A stretch of DNA of 64,000 nucleotides from Leidyana gryllorum EB-2025a (GCA_048772705.1 JBLWGC010000174.1:1-64000); one strand, 5' to 3'. Shown: positions 37,652 to 45,986, numbered from the stretch's first letter. Translations and numbers: made by a program. The notes: generated by a model not told the origin, from the sequence alone.

Positions 37652-37733
37652 CGACAACTGCTGGATTTGAACCAAAGCGGGCCAGGCCCAGTAGATTTCT
37701 AGTCTACCCCCTCAACCACTCGGGCAAGTTGCC
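37652..37733 (-). tRNA. tRNA-Ser-AGA: tRNA-Ser (AGA)
   Basis: Complete; variable arm GGCCCGCTTTGG, D arm GTTGAGG. Confidence 0.92.
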
Positions 37734-37786
37734 GCTATCGAGCTTGGCATTTTGCAGCCAGTGGCTTCACATACGGTTCAGCACTG

Positions 37787-37936
37787 CTCGCGCCGGCACG
37801 GACCCGCGGTTCTCCCATCAAACGTCTTGCCGCCACCGACGGAGTTGGGGCGGCAAGGAACCTCGCGCCGGCACGAACCCGTGGTTCTCCCATCAAACGT
37901 CTTGCGCGCCACCGACGGAGTTGGGGCGGCAAGGAA
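37787..37936 (-). pseudogene. Lys-derived relic, tandemly duplicated
   Basis: Two 75-bp copies (from 37787 and from 37862) of the R-Lys relic with its short flank. Both keep GGGGCGGC and CGTTTGATGG but no stems. Confidence 0.65.
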
Positions 37937-38100
37937 GCTCACTCTGTACCTGGGGAAGGCCCAAGATCCCACGATCAATACAAATGGAATTGGATACTAA
38001 GTCCAAATCTGTATCAGAGATCCACTCACTTGATCACGCCGACATTCCATATTTTCCAAGACGGTACGGCTCTCGGTCGAAGCCCCAACTCAACCACTCG

Positions 38101-38171
38101 TCCACTGTAGTCTAAGTGGCTAGGATATGCGGCCTCACCCGCAAGCTCCGGGCTCAAGTCCGGCAGTGGAA
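38101..38171 (+). pseudogene. Glu-like tRNA with 6-nt anticodon loop (E6)
   Basis: Acceptor TCCACTG/CAGTGGA perfect; stem TGCGG/CCGCA encloses CCTCAC. T stem lost one base (GTCCGG). Confidence 0.68.
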
Positions 38172-38259
38172 GTCAGTGGTTGAGGTCAGTGGAATACTCG
38201 AGCAAAGTGCCCAGCAATCTCCGTCAATAGTGTCTGATTCGTGATCTTCGGCCTGCATT

Positions 38260-38331
38260 GCCTTCTTAGCTTAGAGGCAGAGCATTCGCTTAGTAAGCGA
38301 AAGGTCGCCGGTTCGATTCCGGCAGGAGGCT
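38260..38331 (+). tRNA. tRNA-Thr-AGT: tRNA-Thr (AGT)
   Basis: Complete; AGGAGGC pairs with GCCTTCT through one wobble. Confidence 0.92.
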
Positions 38332-38366
38332 TCAGTCAGGAGCCCAAACATGGTTGCGATCTCCGC

Positions 38367-38413
38367 CCGCATTTTCGGACGGCGGCTTGCAGACAGCACT
38401 CGACCATCTCGCC
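38367..38413 (-). pseudogene. tRNA-Leu relic, D-arm deletion
   Basis: As 31427, with GGCGAGA at the 5' end. Confidence 0.5.
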
Positions 38414-38508
38414 GAAGTGTTGTTGGCTCGCCGTTCCACCCGTTTCCCCTCCGTGTAATCTCAAAATGCGAGGACTTCTGGGGTTGGAGGCCGGCGTGTT
38501 TACTAGCG

Positions 38509-38580
38509 TCCGAGATAGTATAGTGGTCAGTATTTCCGCCTGTCACGCTGAAAACCCGGGTTCGATTCCCGGTCTCTGAG
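38509..38580 (+). tRNA. tRNA-Asp-GTC: tRNA-Asp (GTC)
   Basis: Anticodon GTC; one anticodon-stem mismatch (GCTGA) and one acceptor mismatch (TCTCTGA). Confidence 0.83.
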
Positions 38581-38635
38581 CACAGTTGGTTTCGCTTAAG
38601 ATTGTCTTTTTTGGTGCGTGCTGAAAGTTGCCAGC

Positions 38636-38708
38636 TACAGCCACCGAGGATCGAACTCGGGACCTTCTGCGTGTAAAGCAGACGTCGTAACCACTAGACC
38701 ATGGCTGC
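38636..38708 (-). tRNA. tRNA-Val-TAC: tRNA-Val (TAC)
   Basis: Intact Val body with loop TTTACAC, the only TAC gene in the window. Reads GUA. Confidence 0.95.
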
Positions 38709-38772
38709 ATGGATGCTCCCCGCAGCCCAAGAGAAGTGGCGAAGCTTCAGGGAGTAGTGAGGACCAGTTCAA

Positions 38773-38842
38773 GGGTCGGGCCGGGATCGACCCCAGGTCG
38801 GGAAATCCAAAGTGTCCAGTGCTAACCACCAAGGACGCAATC
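38773..38842 (-). pseudogene. Gln (TTG)-like pseudogene
   Basis: As 12873, with GATTGCG acceptor and GGGTCGATCC at the B box. Confidence 0.58.
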
Positions 38843-39034
38843 GGTTCAGCCCATCCCAGAACAGTCGGACTAGCGCTCCCTCAACTGGAACACATGCAAC
38901 ACGGGTCTCTCTACTAACCTCTGAAGTATTGTAACTGGCTTTTGTATACAGCCCCCAGCGTAAAGCGTTGGATTTGAGTCGGCCAAAATCCTCAGTTCAA
39001 TCATTGAAGCAGATGCGCTCTCCCCGAATGCTAC

Positions 39035-39116
39035 CGACAAGGGTGAGATTCGAACTCACGCGGGTAGAACCCAACGGCTTAGCAGGCCGCCGCCTTAACC
39101 ACTCGGCCACCTTGCC
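39035..39116 (-). tRNA. tRNA-Ser-GCT: tRNA-Ser (GCT)
   Basis: Complete; TTCTACCCG in the variable arm. Confidence 0.94.
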
Positions 39117-39224
39117 GACGACATGTCTTACTCGCTGGCACTTTTTCACAACGGTTTGGGGGAGGTTATGAGATCGAAGACTTCTTTCACCCCACGAGTA
39201 TCGAGATGACCGAAACCTCTCCAT

Positions 39225-39297
39225 GGTGCGGTGGCCTACTGGATAAGGCATCGGTCTTCGGAGCCGGGAGTTGTGGGTCAGAGGCCCATCCGCATCA
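39225..39297 (+). tRNA. tRNA-Arg-TCG: tRNA-Arg (TCG), damaged T loop
   Basis: Acceptor GGTGCGG/CCGCATC and loop CTTCGGA (TCG) are intact, but the T arm reads GGGTCAGAGGCCC, without the TTCGA core. Confidence 0.72.
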
Positions 39298-39475
39298 TAG
39301 CCTCTCACTCGGAAGACGTTCCGTTTCAACCGGGGCAAGCTTGCTAGCTGTATGAGAGCCGCTGCCCCTCATGTCGAGTTGAAGTGCGGTGCCCAAGTCT
39401 ATTCAAGGGCTACAGGGCACCCTTAAAGCTCTCAACTCTGTAGTCAAATACCGCCAGTTGCAGCACTACAAAGTT

Positions 39476-39548
39476 TGGACGACCTGGGTATCGATCCCAG
39501 TACCTCTCGCATGCAAAGCGAGCGCTCTACCATCTGAGCTAGCCGCCC
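39476..39548 (-). tRNA. tRNA-Ala-TGC: tRNA-Ala (TGC)
   Basis: Intact. Confidence 0.96.
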
Positions 39549-39606
39549 ATCCGCTCTACATGGAAGACCTATTGCATCCAGTGGCTGACCGAGCCGATAC
39601 AACGGC

Positions 39607-39686
39607 TGACAAAAGTGGGATTCGAACCCACGACCTTTCGGAGTCCGGTCTGAGCACAGCGCCTCAGACCACTCGGTCATCTTGCC
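39607..39686 (-). tRNA. tRNA-Leu-CAG: tRNA-Leu (CAG)
   Basis: CAG in CTCAGAC, stem CTGTG/CGGAC mismatched at two positions; 3' acceptor TTTTGTC. Confidence 0.84.
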
Positions 39687-39779
39687 GGGATGTTGTTGGC
39701 TCGCCGCTTTACGCGTTTTCTATCCCTGGAATCTCAAGATGAAGGACTTTTGGGGTTTCAGGCCGGTGTGTTCGGAGCG

Positions 39780-39851
39780 TCCGAGATAGTATAGTGGTTA
39801 GTATTTCCGCCTGTCACGCGGAAGACCCGGGTTCGATTCCCGGTCTCGGAG
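39780..39851 (+). tRNA. tRNA-Asp-GTC: tRNA-Asp (GTC)
   Basis: Intact. Confidence 0.96.
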
Positions 39852-39870
39852 CACAGTTGATCTCGCTTAA

Positions 39871-39896
39871 GAATCATACCACTAGACCAAACAGCC
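39871..39896 (-). pseudogene. tRNA-Pro 5' fragment
   Basis: Acceptor and D arm only, joined to Asp flank; the same junction is at 57480. Confidence 0.6.
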
Positions 39897-39978
39897 GCCT
39901 GTCGGTCGTGCAACGCGGTGTCGGGAGAGTGGTCATACGATGTTGAGAATCAACAAAATGCGACGGGGTCTGCACAAA

Positions 39979-40051
39979 GGGCGACTAGCTCAAATGGTAG
40001 AGCGCTCGCTTAGCATGCGAGAGGTACTGGGATCGATGCCCAGGTCGTCCA
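39979..40051 (+). tRNA. tRNA-Ala-AGC: tRNA-Ala (AGC)
   Basis: Intact. Confidence 0.96.
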
Positions 40052-40166
40052 AAGTACGTACAGCTGCACGTGGCGGGATCCAAACAAACTTCCATCTTTG
40101 AAGGGTCGCAGACCACAAGTGCCATTGGGGGAGCAGCGCAGTCAATGTTTAGGGTGCCTCTAAAAC

Positions 40167-40239
40167 CGGTCCTGGCAGGTTTCGAACCGGCGGGTTTGTG
40201 GTTAACAGCCACACGCTCTGCCGACCGAGCTACAAGACC
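40167..40239 (-). tRNA. tRNA-Asn-GTT: tRNA-Asn (GTT)
   Basis: Acceptor and GTT arm intact; T arm 5' region CCGCCGGTTCG differs and A box has TCGGTCGG. Confidence 0.85.
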
Positions 40240-40356
40240 CAGCGACAATGTTTCAGAGGTTAATATAGGAACCCTCCTCTTGCTGGCGCAGGATTCTGCA
40301 ACCCCTTTTGGTCAGGAATGTTGGTTTAACATCTTCCAGTGTTTCATCTCAACTTC

Positions 40357-40428
40357 AGGGCACGCGCGAAGTTGAATCACGGACTTGCTGATCTGCAGTC
40401 CAATGCTCTACCACTGAGTTACGTACCC
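40357..40428 (-). tRNA. tRNA-Cys-GCA: tRNA-Cys (GCA), altered stem
   Basis: Acceptor intact. Stem TTGGA/TCAGC is mismatched, A box TAACTCAGTGG. Confidence 0.75.
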
Positions 40429-40524
40429 ACGAGGCGCCTCTCATACTCGCTCAACTTGACCCTGTCTTCTCATTCAAAGCAAAACGGCCGTTATTGTGTA
40501 CGAGCTCCAACAACAAGGTGTTAC

Positions 40525-40595
40525 GCATCTGTGGTCTAGTGGTAGAATGTCTCGTTGCCATCGAGACGACCCGGGTTCGATTCCCGGCAGATGCA
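40525..40595 (+). tRNA. tRNA-Gly-GCC: tRNA-Gly (GCC)
   Basis: Intact. Confidence 0.96.
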
Positions 40596-40660
40596 GAGGA
40601 GATAGCACATGGTTGAGTTTTATGCGTGAGTTGGTGTTTGACCCCTCCGATCACATCGCA

Positions 40661-40742
40661 CGACAACTGCTGGATTTGAACCAGCCCGGGTCAGGCCCAG
40701 TAGATTTCTAGTCTACCCCCTTAAACACTCGGGCAAGTTGCC
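40661..40742 (-). tRNA. tRNA-Ser-AGA: tRNA-Ser (AGA)
   Basis: Complete; variable arm CTGACCCGGG and GTGTTTAAGG in the D arm. Confidence 0.92.
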
Positions 40743-40807
40743 ACCTGTCGAACTCGGCATTTAGCGGCAGTGGCTTCACATACGCTTCAGCAAGCTTGAC
40801 TTGGACT

Positions 40808-40876
40808 GGTCGCGCTGCCCGAACCCGCGGTCTCTCCATTGAAAGTCTTGCACTTTACCGACGGAGCTGGCGCGGC
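40808..40876 (-). pseudogene. Lys-derived relic (R-Lys)
   Basis: As 26265. Confidence 0.5.
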
Positions 40877-40976
40877 AAGGGAGTGCGGACTTGGTAACAA
40901 GTTCCTTCCGTATTGGTCGCAGAATGCTGGGGCTTGCTCGAGCCCAGGGCGACTCTTTATCAGAGATCCACTCACT

Positions 40977-41050
40977 TGGTCACGCCCGGGCTCGAACCGG
41001 GGACCTTGAGCTTATTAGGCTCACGCTCTAACCGACTGAGCTACGCGACC
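40977..41050 (-). tRNA. tRNA-Ile-AAT: tRNA-Ile (AAT)
   Basis: Intact with a perfect T stem. Confidence 0.96.
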
Positions 41051-41135
41051 ACTTCTGCGACGACAGATGGCACCGACCCGGATGCTGGATCCCCCCGAGC
41101 TGGAATCAAACATCAGAGCCCTTTAGACACTGGCG

Positions 41136-41191
41136 GACAGCACCCAATTTTCTAAGCTGGAGTCAGACGCGCTACGTTCCGCCATAGGCCC
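41136..41191 (-). pseudogene. tRNA-Trp-derived relic
   Basis: As 9106 but keeps CTCCAGC, so the CCA anticodon triplet is still visible. Confidence 0.6.
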
Positions 41192-41239
41192 AAAATCAAA
41201 ATCCCCGAGGTCCAACACCGATCGTTCCACACCATCTTC

Positions 41240-41311
41240 AGGGCACGCGCGGAGTTGAACCACGGACTTGCTGATCTGCAGTCAGCTGCTCTACCACTGA
41301 GCTACGTACCC
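41240..41311 (-). tRNA. tRNA-Cys-GCA: tRNA-Cys (GCA)
   Basis: Intact. Confidence 0.96.
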
Positions 41312-41406
41312 ACAAAATACCCGTCATACTCGCTCAACTCGATTTTGTTTCTCATTTGAAGCAAAACGGCCGTTATTGTGCACGAGCTTGAACAACAACG
41401 AGTGAT

Positions 41407-41477
41407 GCATCTGCGGTCTAGTGGTAGAATGTCTCATTGCCATCGAGACGACCCGCGTTCGATTCCCGACAGACGCA
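41407..41477 (+). tRNA. tRNA-Gly-GCC: tRNA-Gly (GCC)
   Basis: GCC arm with stem TCTCA/CGAGA; A box TGCGGTCTAGTGG; CAGACGC 3' end. Confidence 0.82.
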
Positions 41478-41621
41478 GGAGGCACGCCTCAAACCGCCGT
41501 GGCACATTAGCAGAGACGCTGACAAGCTTGGTCGGCACGAGGCCGGGGCATTCTGACACTTGATGTAACAACCCTCTGAGATAGAATCGAATGTGAGTTA
41601 CGCGGTGGAACGGCGGTGATC

Positions 41622-41695
41622 GCTCCCCTAGCTCAGCTGGTTAGAGCATCGGCCTTATGTGCCGAAGGTCGAGGGTTCGATCCCCCCGGGGAGCA
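41622..41695 (+). tRNA. tRNA-Ile-TAT: tRNA-Ile (TAT)
   Basis: Intact. Confidence 0.96.
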
Positions 41696-41782
41696 AATCA
41701 ACCCAATGACAGCCGAACGCGACCGCCGAGTACTCCAGCATTTGACACCTGTGAGTGCCCTAGGCAGGCAGGCCGACCAGGA

Positions 41783-41820
41783 GGCTGTTTGGTCTGAAGG
41801 TATGATTTTTCCTCGCTTAA
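41783..41820 (+). pseudogene. tRNA-Pro 5' relic
   Basis: As 9774, with an intact GGCTGTT. Confidence 0.5.
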
Positions 41821-41836
41821 AAGGACATTGCAACTG

Positions 41837-41860
41837 GGTCTTGTAGCTCAGTCGGCAGAG
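41837..41860 (+). pseudogene. tRNA-Asn 5' fragment of Asn/Ser fusion
   Basis: As 9828. Confidence 0.68.
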
Positions 41861-41890
41861 TCTACCCCCTAACCACTCGGGCAAGTTGCC
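41860..41890 (-). pseudogene. tRNA-Ser 5' fragment of Asn/Ser fusion
   Basis: As 9851. Confidence 0.68.
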
Positions 41891-41956
41891 ACCTGTCCAA
41901 CTGGGCATCTTGCGCCCAGTGCCGTCACATACGGTTCAGCAAGCTCGACTCGGACT

Positions 41957-42024
41957 TCTCGCGCTGCCCGAACCTGCGGTCTCCCATCAAAAGTCTTGCG
42001 CTCTATCGACGGACTTGGGGCGGC
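41957..42024 (-). pseudogene. Lys-derived relic (R-Lys)
   Basis: As 9948. Confidence 0.5.
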
Positions 42025-42124
42025 GACGAAGCTCGGACTTAGTAACAAATTCCATTCGTATTGATCGTTGGATCTTGGGCCTTCCTCGGGTACAGGGCGA
42101 AGCTGTATCAGAGATGCACTCACT

Positions 42125-42198
42125 TGGTCACGCACGGGCTCCAACCGCGGGCTCAGAACTCATTAGGCTCACGCTCTGGCCGCCTGAAATACGCGACC
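42125..42198 (-). pseudogene. tRNA-Ile (AAT)-like relic
   Basis: As 10116. Confidence 0.57.
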
Positions 42199-42443
42199 GC
42201 TTCAGAGTTGAGGTGAACAGTCACTAGCCAAAGGAGCTGACTGATGTGTTCAGCAAAACCCCATGACTGGGATTGAAGCGACCGCTCAGACCTTCGTCCA
42301 CCCCACCAAACAGTCATTCCAGAGCCAAATACTGACATCGAGAAGGGGGTGTACCTACACCACTAACAGTCCCGCACGGGAATCCCGACCGAAGGTGCGC
42401 TGGTCCGGATGGCTGTACCGACTGTTTTAGGATGGGCTGAATC

Positions 42444-42515
42444 GGTTGCGTGGTGTAGTGGTTAGCACTGGAGACTTTGAATCTCCCGACCTGGGTTCGA
42501 TTCCCGGCGCGACCT
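42444..42515 (+). tRNA. tRNA-Gln-TTG: tRNA-Gln (TTG)
   Basis: Intact. Confidence 0.96.
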
Positions 42516-42577
42516 TGGAACTGGTCCTCACTACTTCGTGAAACTTCGCCATCCCTTGGGCTGCGGGGACCATCCGT

Positions 42578-42650
42578 GCAGCCATGGTCTAGCGGTTACG
42601 ACGTCTGCTTCACACGCAGAAGGTCCCGAGTTCGATCCTCGGTGGCTGTA
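42578..42650 (+). tRNA. tRNA-Val-CAC: tRNA-Val (CAC)
   Basis: Intact; TAGCGG in the D arm. Confidence 0.95.
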
Positions 42651-42685
42651 GCTTGCAACTTTCAGCGGCAACCAAAGGAGACAAT

Positions 42686-42757
42686 CTCCGAAACCGGGCA
42701 TCGAACCCGGATCTGCCGCGTGACAGGCAGAAGTGCTGACCACTACTTTATCTCGGA
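42686..42757 (-). tRNA. tRNA-Asp-GTC: tRNA-Asp (GTC)
   Basis: GTC loop with stem CTGC/GCGG (one mismatch), acceptor one mismatch (TTTCGGA), D arm TAAAGTAGTGG. Confidence 0.8.
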
Positions 42758-42851
42758 CGCTCGTCAACGCGCCGGACTTCAACCGCGAAAGTCTTCCTTC
42801 TCGAAACTTCACGGACAGAAAACGTGTAAAGTGGCGAGCCAAGAACACTGC

Positions 42852-42931
42852 GGCAAGATGGCCGAGTGGTCTAGGGCGCTGTGTTAAAGCCGCAGTCCGA
42901 AAGGCCGTTGGTTCGAATCCCCCGCTTGTCA
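42852..42931 (+). tRNA. Leu-body tRNA with anticodon AAA
   Basis: Acceptor and stem CTGTG/CGCAG are Leu. The loop TTAAAGC carries AAA (42886-42888), Phe, by one G-to-A change from AAG. T stem GTTGG/CCCCC has mismatches and 3' GCTTGTC one. Confidence 0.72.
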
Positions 42932-43000
42932 ACCGTTGTATTGTATTGGCACTCGGTCCCCTCACTTCACTGATAGACAGTCGTTCGAGCAACATACGGC

Positions 43001-43071
43001 TGGACCTGCCGGGACTCGAACCCGGGTTACGACCTTGGAAGGGTCGCATCCTACCCTTGGACCACAAGTGC
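43001..43071 (-). tRNA. tRNA-Gly-TCC: tRNA-Gly (TCC)
   Basis: Stem CGACC/GGTCG perfect around CTTCCAA. One acceptor mismatch (CAGGTCC). Confidence 0.88.
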
Positions 43072-43194
43072 AATTCCGAAAGATCTGCAGCACCCCGAGA
43101 GACTCGGGCAATTTCTGCCTCCAGCTGTCTGCAACTCACTCAAAAACGGCCAAAAATGTGAATGTTGTTATTTCAATTTAGTCGAAAAGCCGCG

Positions 43195-43267
43195 GCCCAC
43201 GTGGCGCAATGGATAGCGCGTTGGACTTCTAATCCAAAGGTTGCGAGTTCGAGTCTCGCCGTAGGTA
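43195..43267 (+). tRNA. tRNA-Arg-TCT: tRNA-Arg (TCT)
   Basis: TCT arm and T arm intact; GCCCACG gives one acceptor mismatch. Confidence 0.9.
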
Positions 43268-43331
43268 GCCAAATGCTCAGCACTTTCCTTCGATGATTTG
43301 CCTAACTAGCTGCCTTCGCTGTGGAATGTTG

Positions 43332-43399
43332 TCCACTGTAGTCTGAGTGGCTAGGATATGCGGCCTCACCCGCAAGCTCCGGGCTCAAGTCCGGTGGAA
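43332..43399 (+). pseudogene. Glu-like tRNA with 6-nt anticodon loop (E6), 3' deletion
   Basis: As 38101 but CAG of the 3' acceptor is deleted. Confidence 0.62.
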
Positions 43400-43487
43400 G
43401 TCAGTGGTTGAAGTCAGTGGAATACTTGAGCAAAGTGCCCAGCAATCTCCGTCAATAGTGTCAGATTCGTGATCTTCAGCTTGCATT

Positions 43488-43558
43488 GCCTTCTTAGCCT
43501 GTGGCAGAGCATCCGCTTAGTGAGCGAAAGGTCGCCGGTTCGTTTCCAGCAGAAGACT
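43488..43558 (+). pseudogene. tRNA-Thr (AGT)-like, degraded
   Basis: AGT in TTAGTGA with stem mismatch, D arm AGCCTGTGG, B box GGTTCGTTTCC, 3' AGAAGAC. Confidence 0.62.
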
Positions 43559-43620
43559 TGACTGCATCGACTGGGCACCTGCAAAGCTTAAAGTCTCTCA
43601 AGCTCCAATCATCGTAGCTG

Positions 43621-43692
43621 AGCCTCGTAGCTCAGCCAGCAGAGGGTAAGTCTCGTAGCCACAAAGTCGCAGACTGGAACCTGCCAGTACCT
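43621..43692 (+). pseudogene. Asn-derived relic
   Basis: A box TAGCTCAGCCAG and CACAAAGTCGCAG are Asn-like; loop reads CTCGTAG and the B box is GACTGGAACC. Confidence 0.5.
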
Positions 43693-43757
43693 GAGGCACC
43701 CACTAGCTCAACGCAAACTGCGGCCGGGTCTCAGGGTGCTGAAGCTCTTTCTCAAGT

Positions 43758-43828
43758 GCACTTGTGGTCCAAGGGTAGGATGCGAGCTTCCCATGCTCGC
43801 AGCCCGGGTTCGAGTCCCGGCAGGTGCA
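43758..43828 (+). tRNA. tRNA-Gly-CCC: tRNA-Gly (CCC)
   Basis: Intact. Confidence 0.96.
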
Positions 43829-43911
43829 GCCGATCGTACAGACTTGACCGACCATGGCTGCAACGATATTTTCAACATTCCGGGGCGAAGAGCAATGCAC
43901 TTTAGACTGCT

Positions 43912-43983
43912 TGTCCGAGCCAGGAATCGAGCCTGGGTTTGCACGGCCACAACGTGCTGTCCTAACCACTAGACGACTCGGAC
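43912..43983 (-). tRNA. tRNA-His-GTG: tRNA-His (GTG)
   Basis: Intact. Confidence 0.96.
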
Positions 43984-44082
43984 AACCTTTGAGCGAGGCT
44001 GTAGATGTAGCGAAGCATCGATCAGGGTGGAAAGGAACAGGAGTGTCAGACGAACTACGTTGTAAGAAGTCCACTCCTCAAC

Positions 44083-44163
44083 TCCCGGCGGGACGGAATT
44101 TGCTCGTCGAATATTTGACGCCACCACTACAATCAGATGGGTTGTAATGTAAGCACCCCGGGC
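44083..44163 (-). pseudogene. tRNA-Tyr relic with intron
   Basis: As 4172, more diverged; anticodon region still CTGATTGTAG-like. Confidence 0.45.
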
Positions 44164-44281
44164 CGTGAGAGTACTTCGGGGCGGTACACCGCACCCAGAA
44201 CGACATCTTCAACCCCAAAAGCCTCCCTTCTCGAGACTTCAGGAACAGCAAACGTGTAAAGTGGCGAGCCAAGAACACTTC

Positions 44282-44361
44282 GGCAAGATGGCCGAGTGGT
44301 CCAAGGCGCTGTGTTAAGGCCGCAGTCCGAAAGGGCGTGGGTTCGAATCCCACTCTTGTCA
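44282..44361 (+). tRNA. tRNA-Leu-AAG: tRNA-Leu (AAG)
   Basis: Intact. Confidence 0.96.
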
Positions 44362-44411
44362 GCCGTTGTATTGTATTGGCACTCAGTCCCCTCACTTCAC
44401 TGATATACAGG

Positions 44412-44451
44412 TCGTTCCACCTGCATACAGCTCGTTCGACCTGCATACAGC
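44412..44451. repeat. 20-bp tandem repeat, two copies
   Basis: Two adjacent 20-bp units, one mismatch, directly beside the 3' end of the minus-strand Gly(TCC) gene. Confidence 0.85.
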
Positions 44452-44522
44452 TGCACCTGCCGGGACTCGAACTCGGGTTACAACCTTGGAAGGGTCGCAT
44501 CTTACCGTTAGACCACAAGTGC
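44452..44522 (-). tRNA. tRNA-Gly-TCC: tRNA-Gly (TCC)
   Basis: TCC with stem CGACC/GGTTG (G:T); T stem CCGAG; D loop TAACGG. Confidence 0.87.
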
Positions 44523-44728
44523 AATTGCGAAAGATCTGCAGCACCCCGAGAGACTCGGGCAATTTCTACTTCCAGCTGTCTGCAACCTACGGGGATCGAA
44601 TCGAGCACTTTCAGAGACGAAGGAAACTGATACCACTAGCACTTCAACTCGACATGCGGGGCAGCGGCTCCCATACAGCTAGCAAGCTTGCCTCGGTCGA
44701 AACGGAACGTCTTCCGAGTGAGAGGCTA

Positions 44729-44801
44729 TGATGCGGATGGGACTCGAACCCACAACTCCCGGTTCCGAAGACTGATGCCCTATCCATTAGGCCACCGCAC
44801 C
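44729..44801 (-). tRNA. tRNA-Arg-TCG: tRNA-Arg (TCG)
   Basis: Intact: acceptor GGTGCGG/CCGCATC, A73, loop CTTCGGA, B box GGTTCGAGTCC. Reads CGA/CGG. The only undamaged TCG gene here. Confidence 0.95.
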
Positions 44802-44899
44802 ATGGATAGGCTTCGGTCATCTCGATACTGGTTGGGTGAAAGAGGAGACACCTTGGGCAGCCGGTTCTGTCCCAGTCAAAAGTCGGGTGCGTCTCGGAC

Positions 44900-44972
44900 G
44901 CGGTAGTGGCGCAATGGATAGCGCGTTGCCCTCCTAAGGCAAAGGTTGAAGGTTCGAGTCCCTCTAGCCGTT
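44900..44972 (+). tRNA. tRNA-Arg-CCT: tRNA-Arg (CCT)
   Basis: Loop CTCCTAA on a TTGCC/GGCAA stem gives CCT; A box TGGCGCAATGG, B box GGTTCGAGTCC. Acceptor GCGGTAG/TAGCCGT pairs with G:T ends and one A:A mismatch. Single copy. Reads AGG. Confidence 0.88.
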
Positions 44973-45060
44973 TCCTGCGTGCCTTCGTTTGTGCAAAGTG
45001 GAGTTGGGAGATTGGTCATACCATGTAAAAAAGAAATGGATGTACTGGGGTTTGCTAAAT

Positions 45061-45134
45061 GGGCGACTAGCTCAAATGGTAGCTCGCTTCGCTTAGCGTG
45101 CGGGAGATACTGGGATCGATGCCCAGGTCGTCCA
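45061..45134 (+). tRNA. tRNA-Ala-AGC: tRNA-Ala (AGC), one-base insertion
   Basis: Acceptor with G3:T70 and loop TTAGCGT intact; the D arm to anticodon junction reads GTAGCTCGCTTCGC with an extra base. Confidence 0.78.
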
Positions 45135-45241
45135 AAGTACGTACGGCTGCACGTGCCGGGATCTCACCATCTTTGAAGGGTCGCAGACCACAATTGCCAT
45201 TGCGAGAGCAGCGCAGTCAGTGTCTAGCGTGCCTCTGAAAG

Positions 45242-45314
45242 CGCTCCTGGCAGGTTCCGAGCCTGCGACTTTGCGGTTAACAGCCACACCCTCTGCCGCC
45301 TGAGCTACAAGACC
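45242..45314 (-). tRNA. tRNA-Asn-GTT: tRNA-Asn (GTT)
   Basis: GTT arm TGTGG CTGTTAA CCGCA; 3' strand CAGGAGC mismatched once; A box TAGCTCAGGCGG. Confidence 0.83.
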
Positions 45315-45409
45315 CCTTACAATGTTTCAGAGGTTAGTAGAGAGACCCTCCTCCTCCTACAACAGTTCGCACGGGGTGCTCGAGGGAAGGTGTAATCAGT
45401 TACACTCTC

Positions 45410-45491
45410 GGCAAGGTGGCCGAGCGGTTAAGGCGGCGGCCTGCTAAGCCGTTGGGTTTTACCCGCGTGAATTCGAATCTCACCCTTGTCG
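45410..45491 (+). tRNA. tRNA-Ser-GCT: tRNA-Ser (GCT)
   Basis: Complete; TTTTACCCG variable arm and GAATTCGAATC T arm. Confidence 0.92.
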
Positions 45492-45707
45492 GTAGCATTC
45501 GCGGAGAGCGCAATTGCTTCAATGATTGAAGTGAGCTTTCTGTCCGACTCAAATCCAACGCTCTACGCTGGGCGCTATATACAGGAGCCAATTAAATTTT
45601 CCAGACGTCAGTAGAGAGACCCGTGTTGCGTGTGTCCAGTTGAGGAAGCGCTAGTCCGATAATTCTACCGACTCAATCCTACCGACTCTTCTGGGATGGG
45701 CTCAATC

Positions 45708-45779
45708 GGTTGCGTGGTGTAGTGGTTAGCACTGGAGACTCTGAATCTCCCGACATGGGTTAGATTCCCGACGCGACCT
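45708..45779 (+). tRNA. tRNA-Gln-CTG: tRNA-Gln (CTG)
   Basis: Acceptor and CTG arm intact; T loop TTAGATT lacks C56 and the T stem has ATGGG. Confidence 0.83.
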
Positions 45780-45843
45780 TGGAACTGGTCCTCACTGCTC
45801 CGTGAAACTTCGCCACTCCTCTTGGGCTGCGGGGACCATTCAT

Positions 45844-45915
45844 GCAGCCACGGTCTAGTGGTTACGACGTCTGCTTAACACGCAGAAAGTCCGAGGTGAA
45901 TCCTCGGTGGCTGTA
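45844..45915 (+). tRNA. tRNA-Val-AAC: tRNA-Val (AAC), altered T arm
   Basis: Acceptor and AAC arm intact; T arm reads CGAGGTGAATCCTCGG without the TTCGA core. First unit of a 72-bp tandem pair. Confidence 0.7.
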
Positions 45916-45986
45916 GCTCCCACGGTCTAGTGGTTACGACGTGTGCTTAACACGCAGAAAGTCCGAGGTGAATCCTCGGTGGTGTA
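45916..45986 (+). pseudogene. tRNA-Val (AAC), tandem duplicate
   Basis: Repeats the previous gene with period 72. The 5' acceptor is GCTCCCA and 3' TGGTGT, so the acceptor cannot form. Confidence 0.7.

Larger units (their letters stand above)
40977..42338. repeat. further copy of the Ile/Cys/Gly/Ile cassette
   Basis: Direct copy of about 8947-10300 (offset 32009-32030). Confidence 0.85.
42444..42757. repeat. Gln-Val-Asp cassette
   Basis: Repeated at 59554-59867 (offset 17110). Confidence 0.9.

Noticed and set aside
42531-43139. Open reading frame of 202 codons, the longest in the window, and many of 60-170 codons
   Set aside because: They run through tRNA genes on either strand. Recurrent peptides such as PGSIPGR, RAGIEPA and AQMVERS are translations of B boxes and anticodon arms. 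None has a recognisable domain or a start context shared between duplicates.
44891-44980. Arg(CCT) as a pseudogene because of weak acceptor ends
   Set aside because: Anticodon arm, A and B boxes are intact and acceptor ends are G:T rather than open, so it is kept as a gene with lowered confidence.
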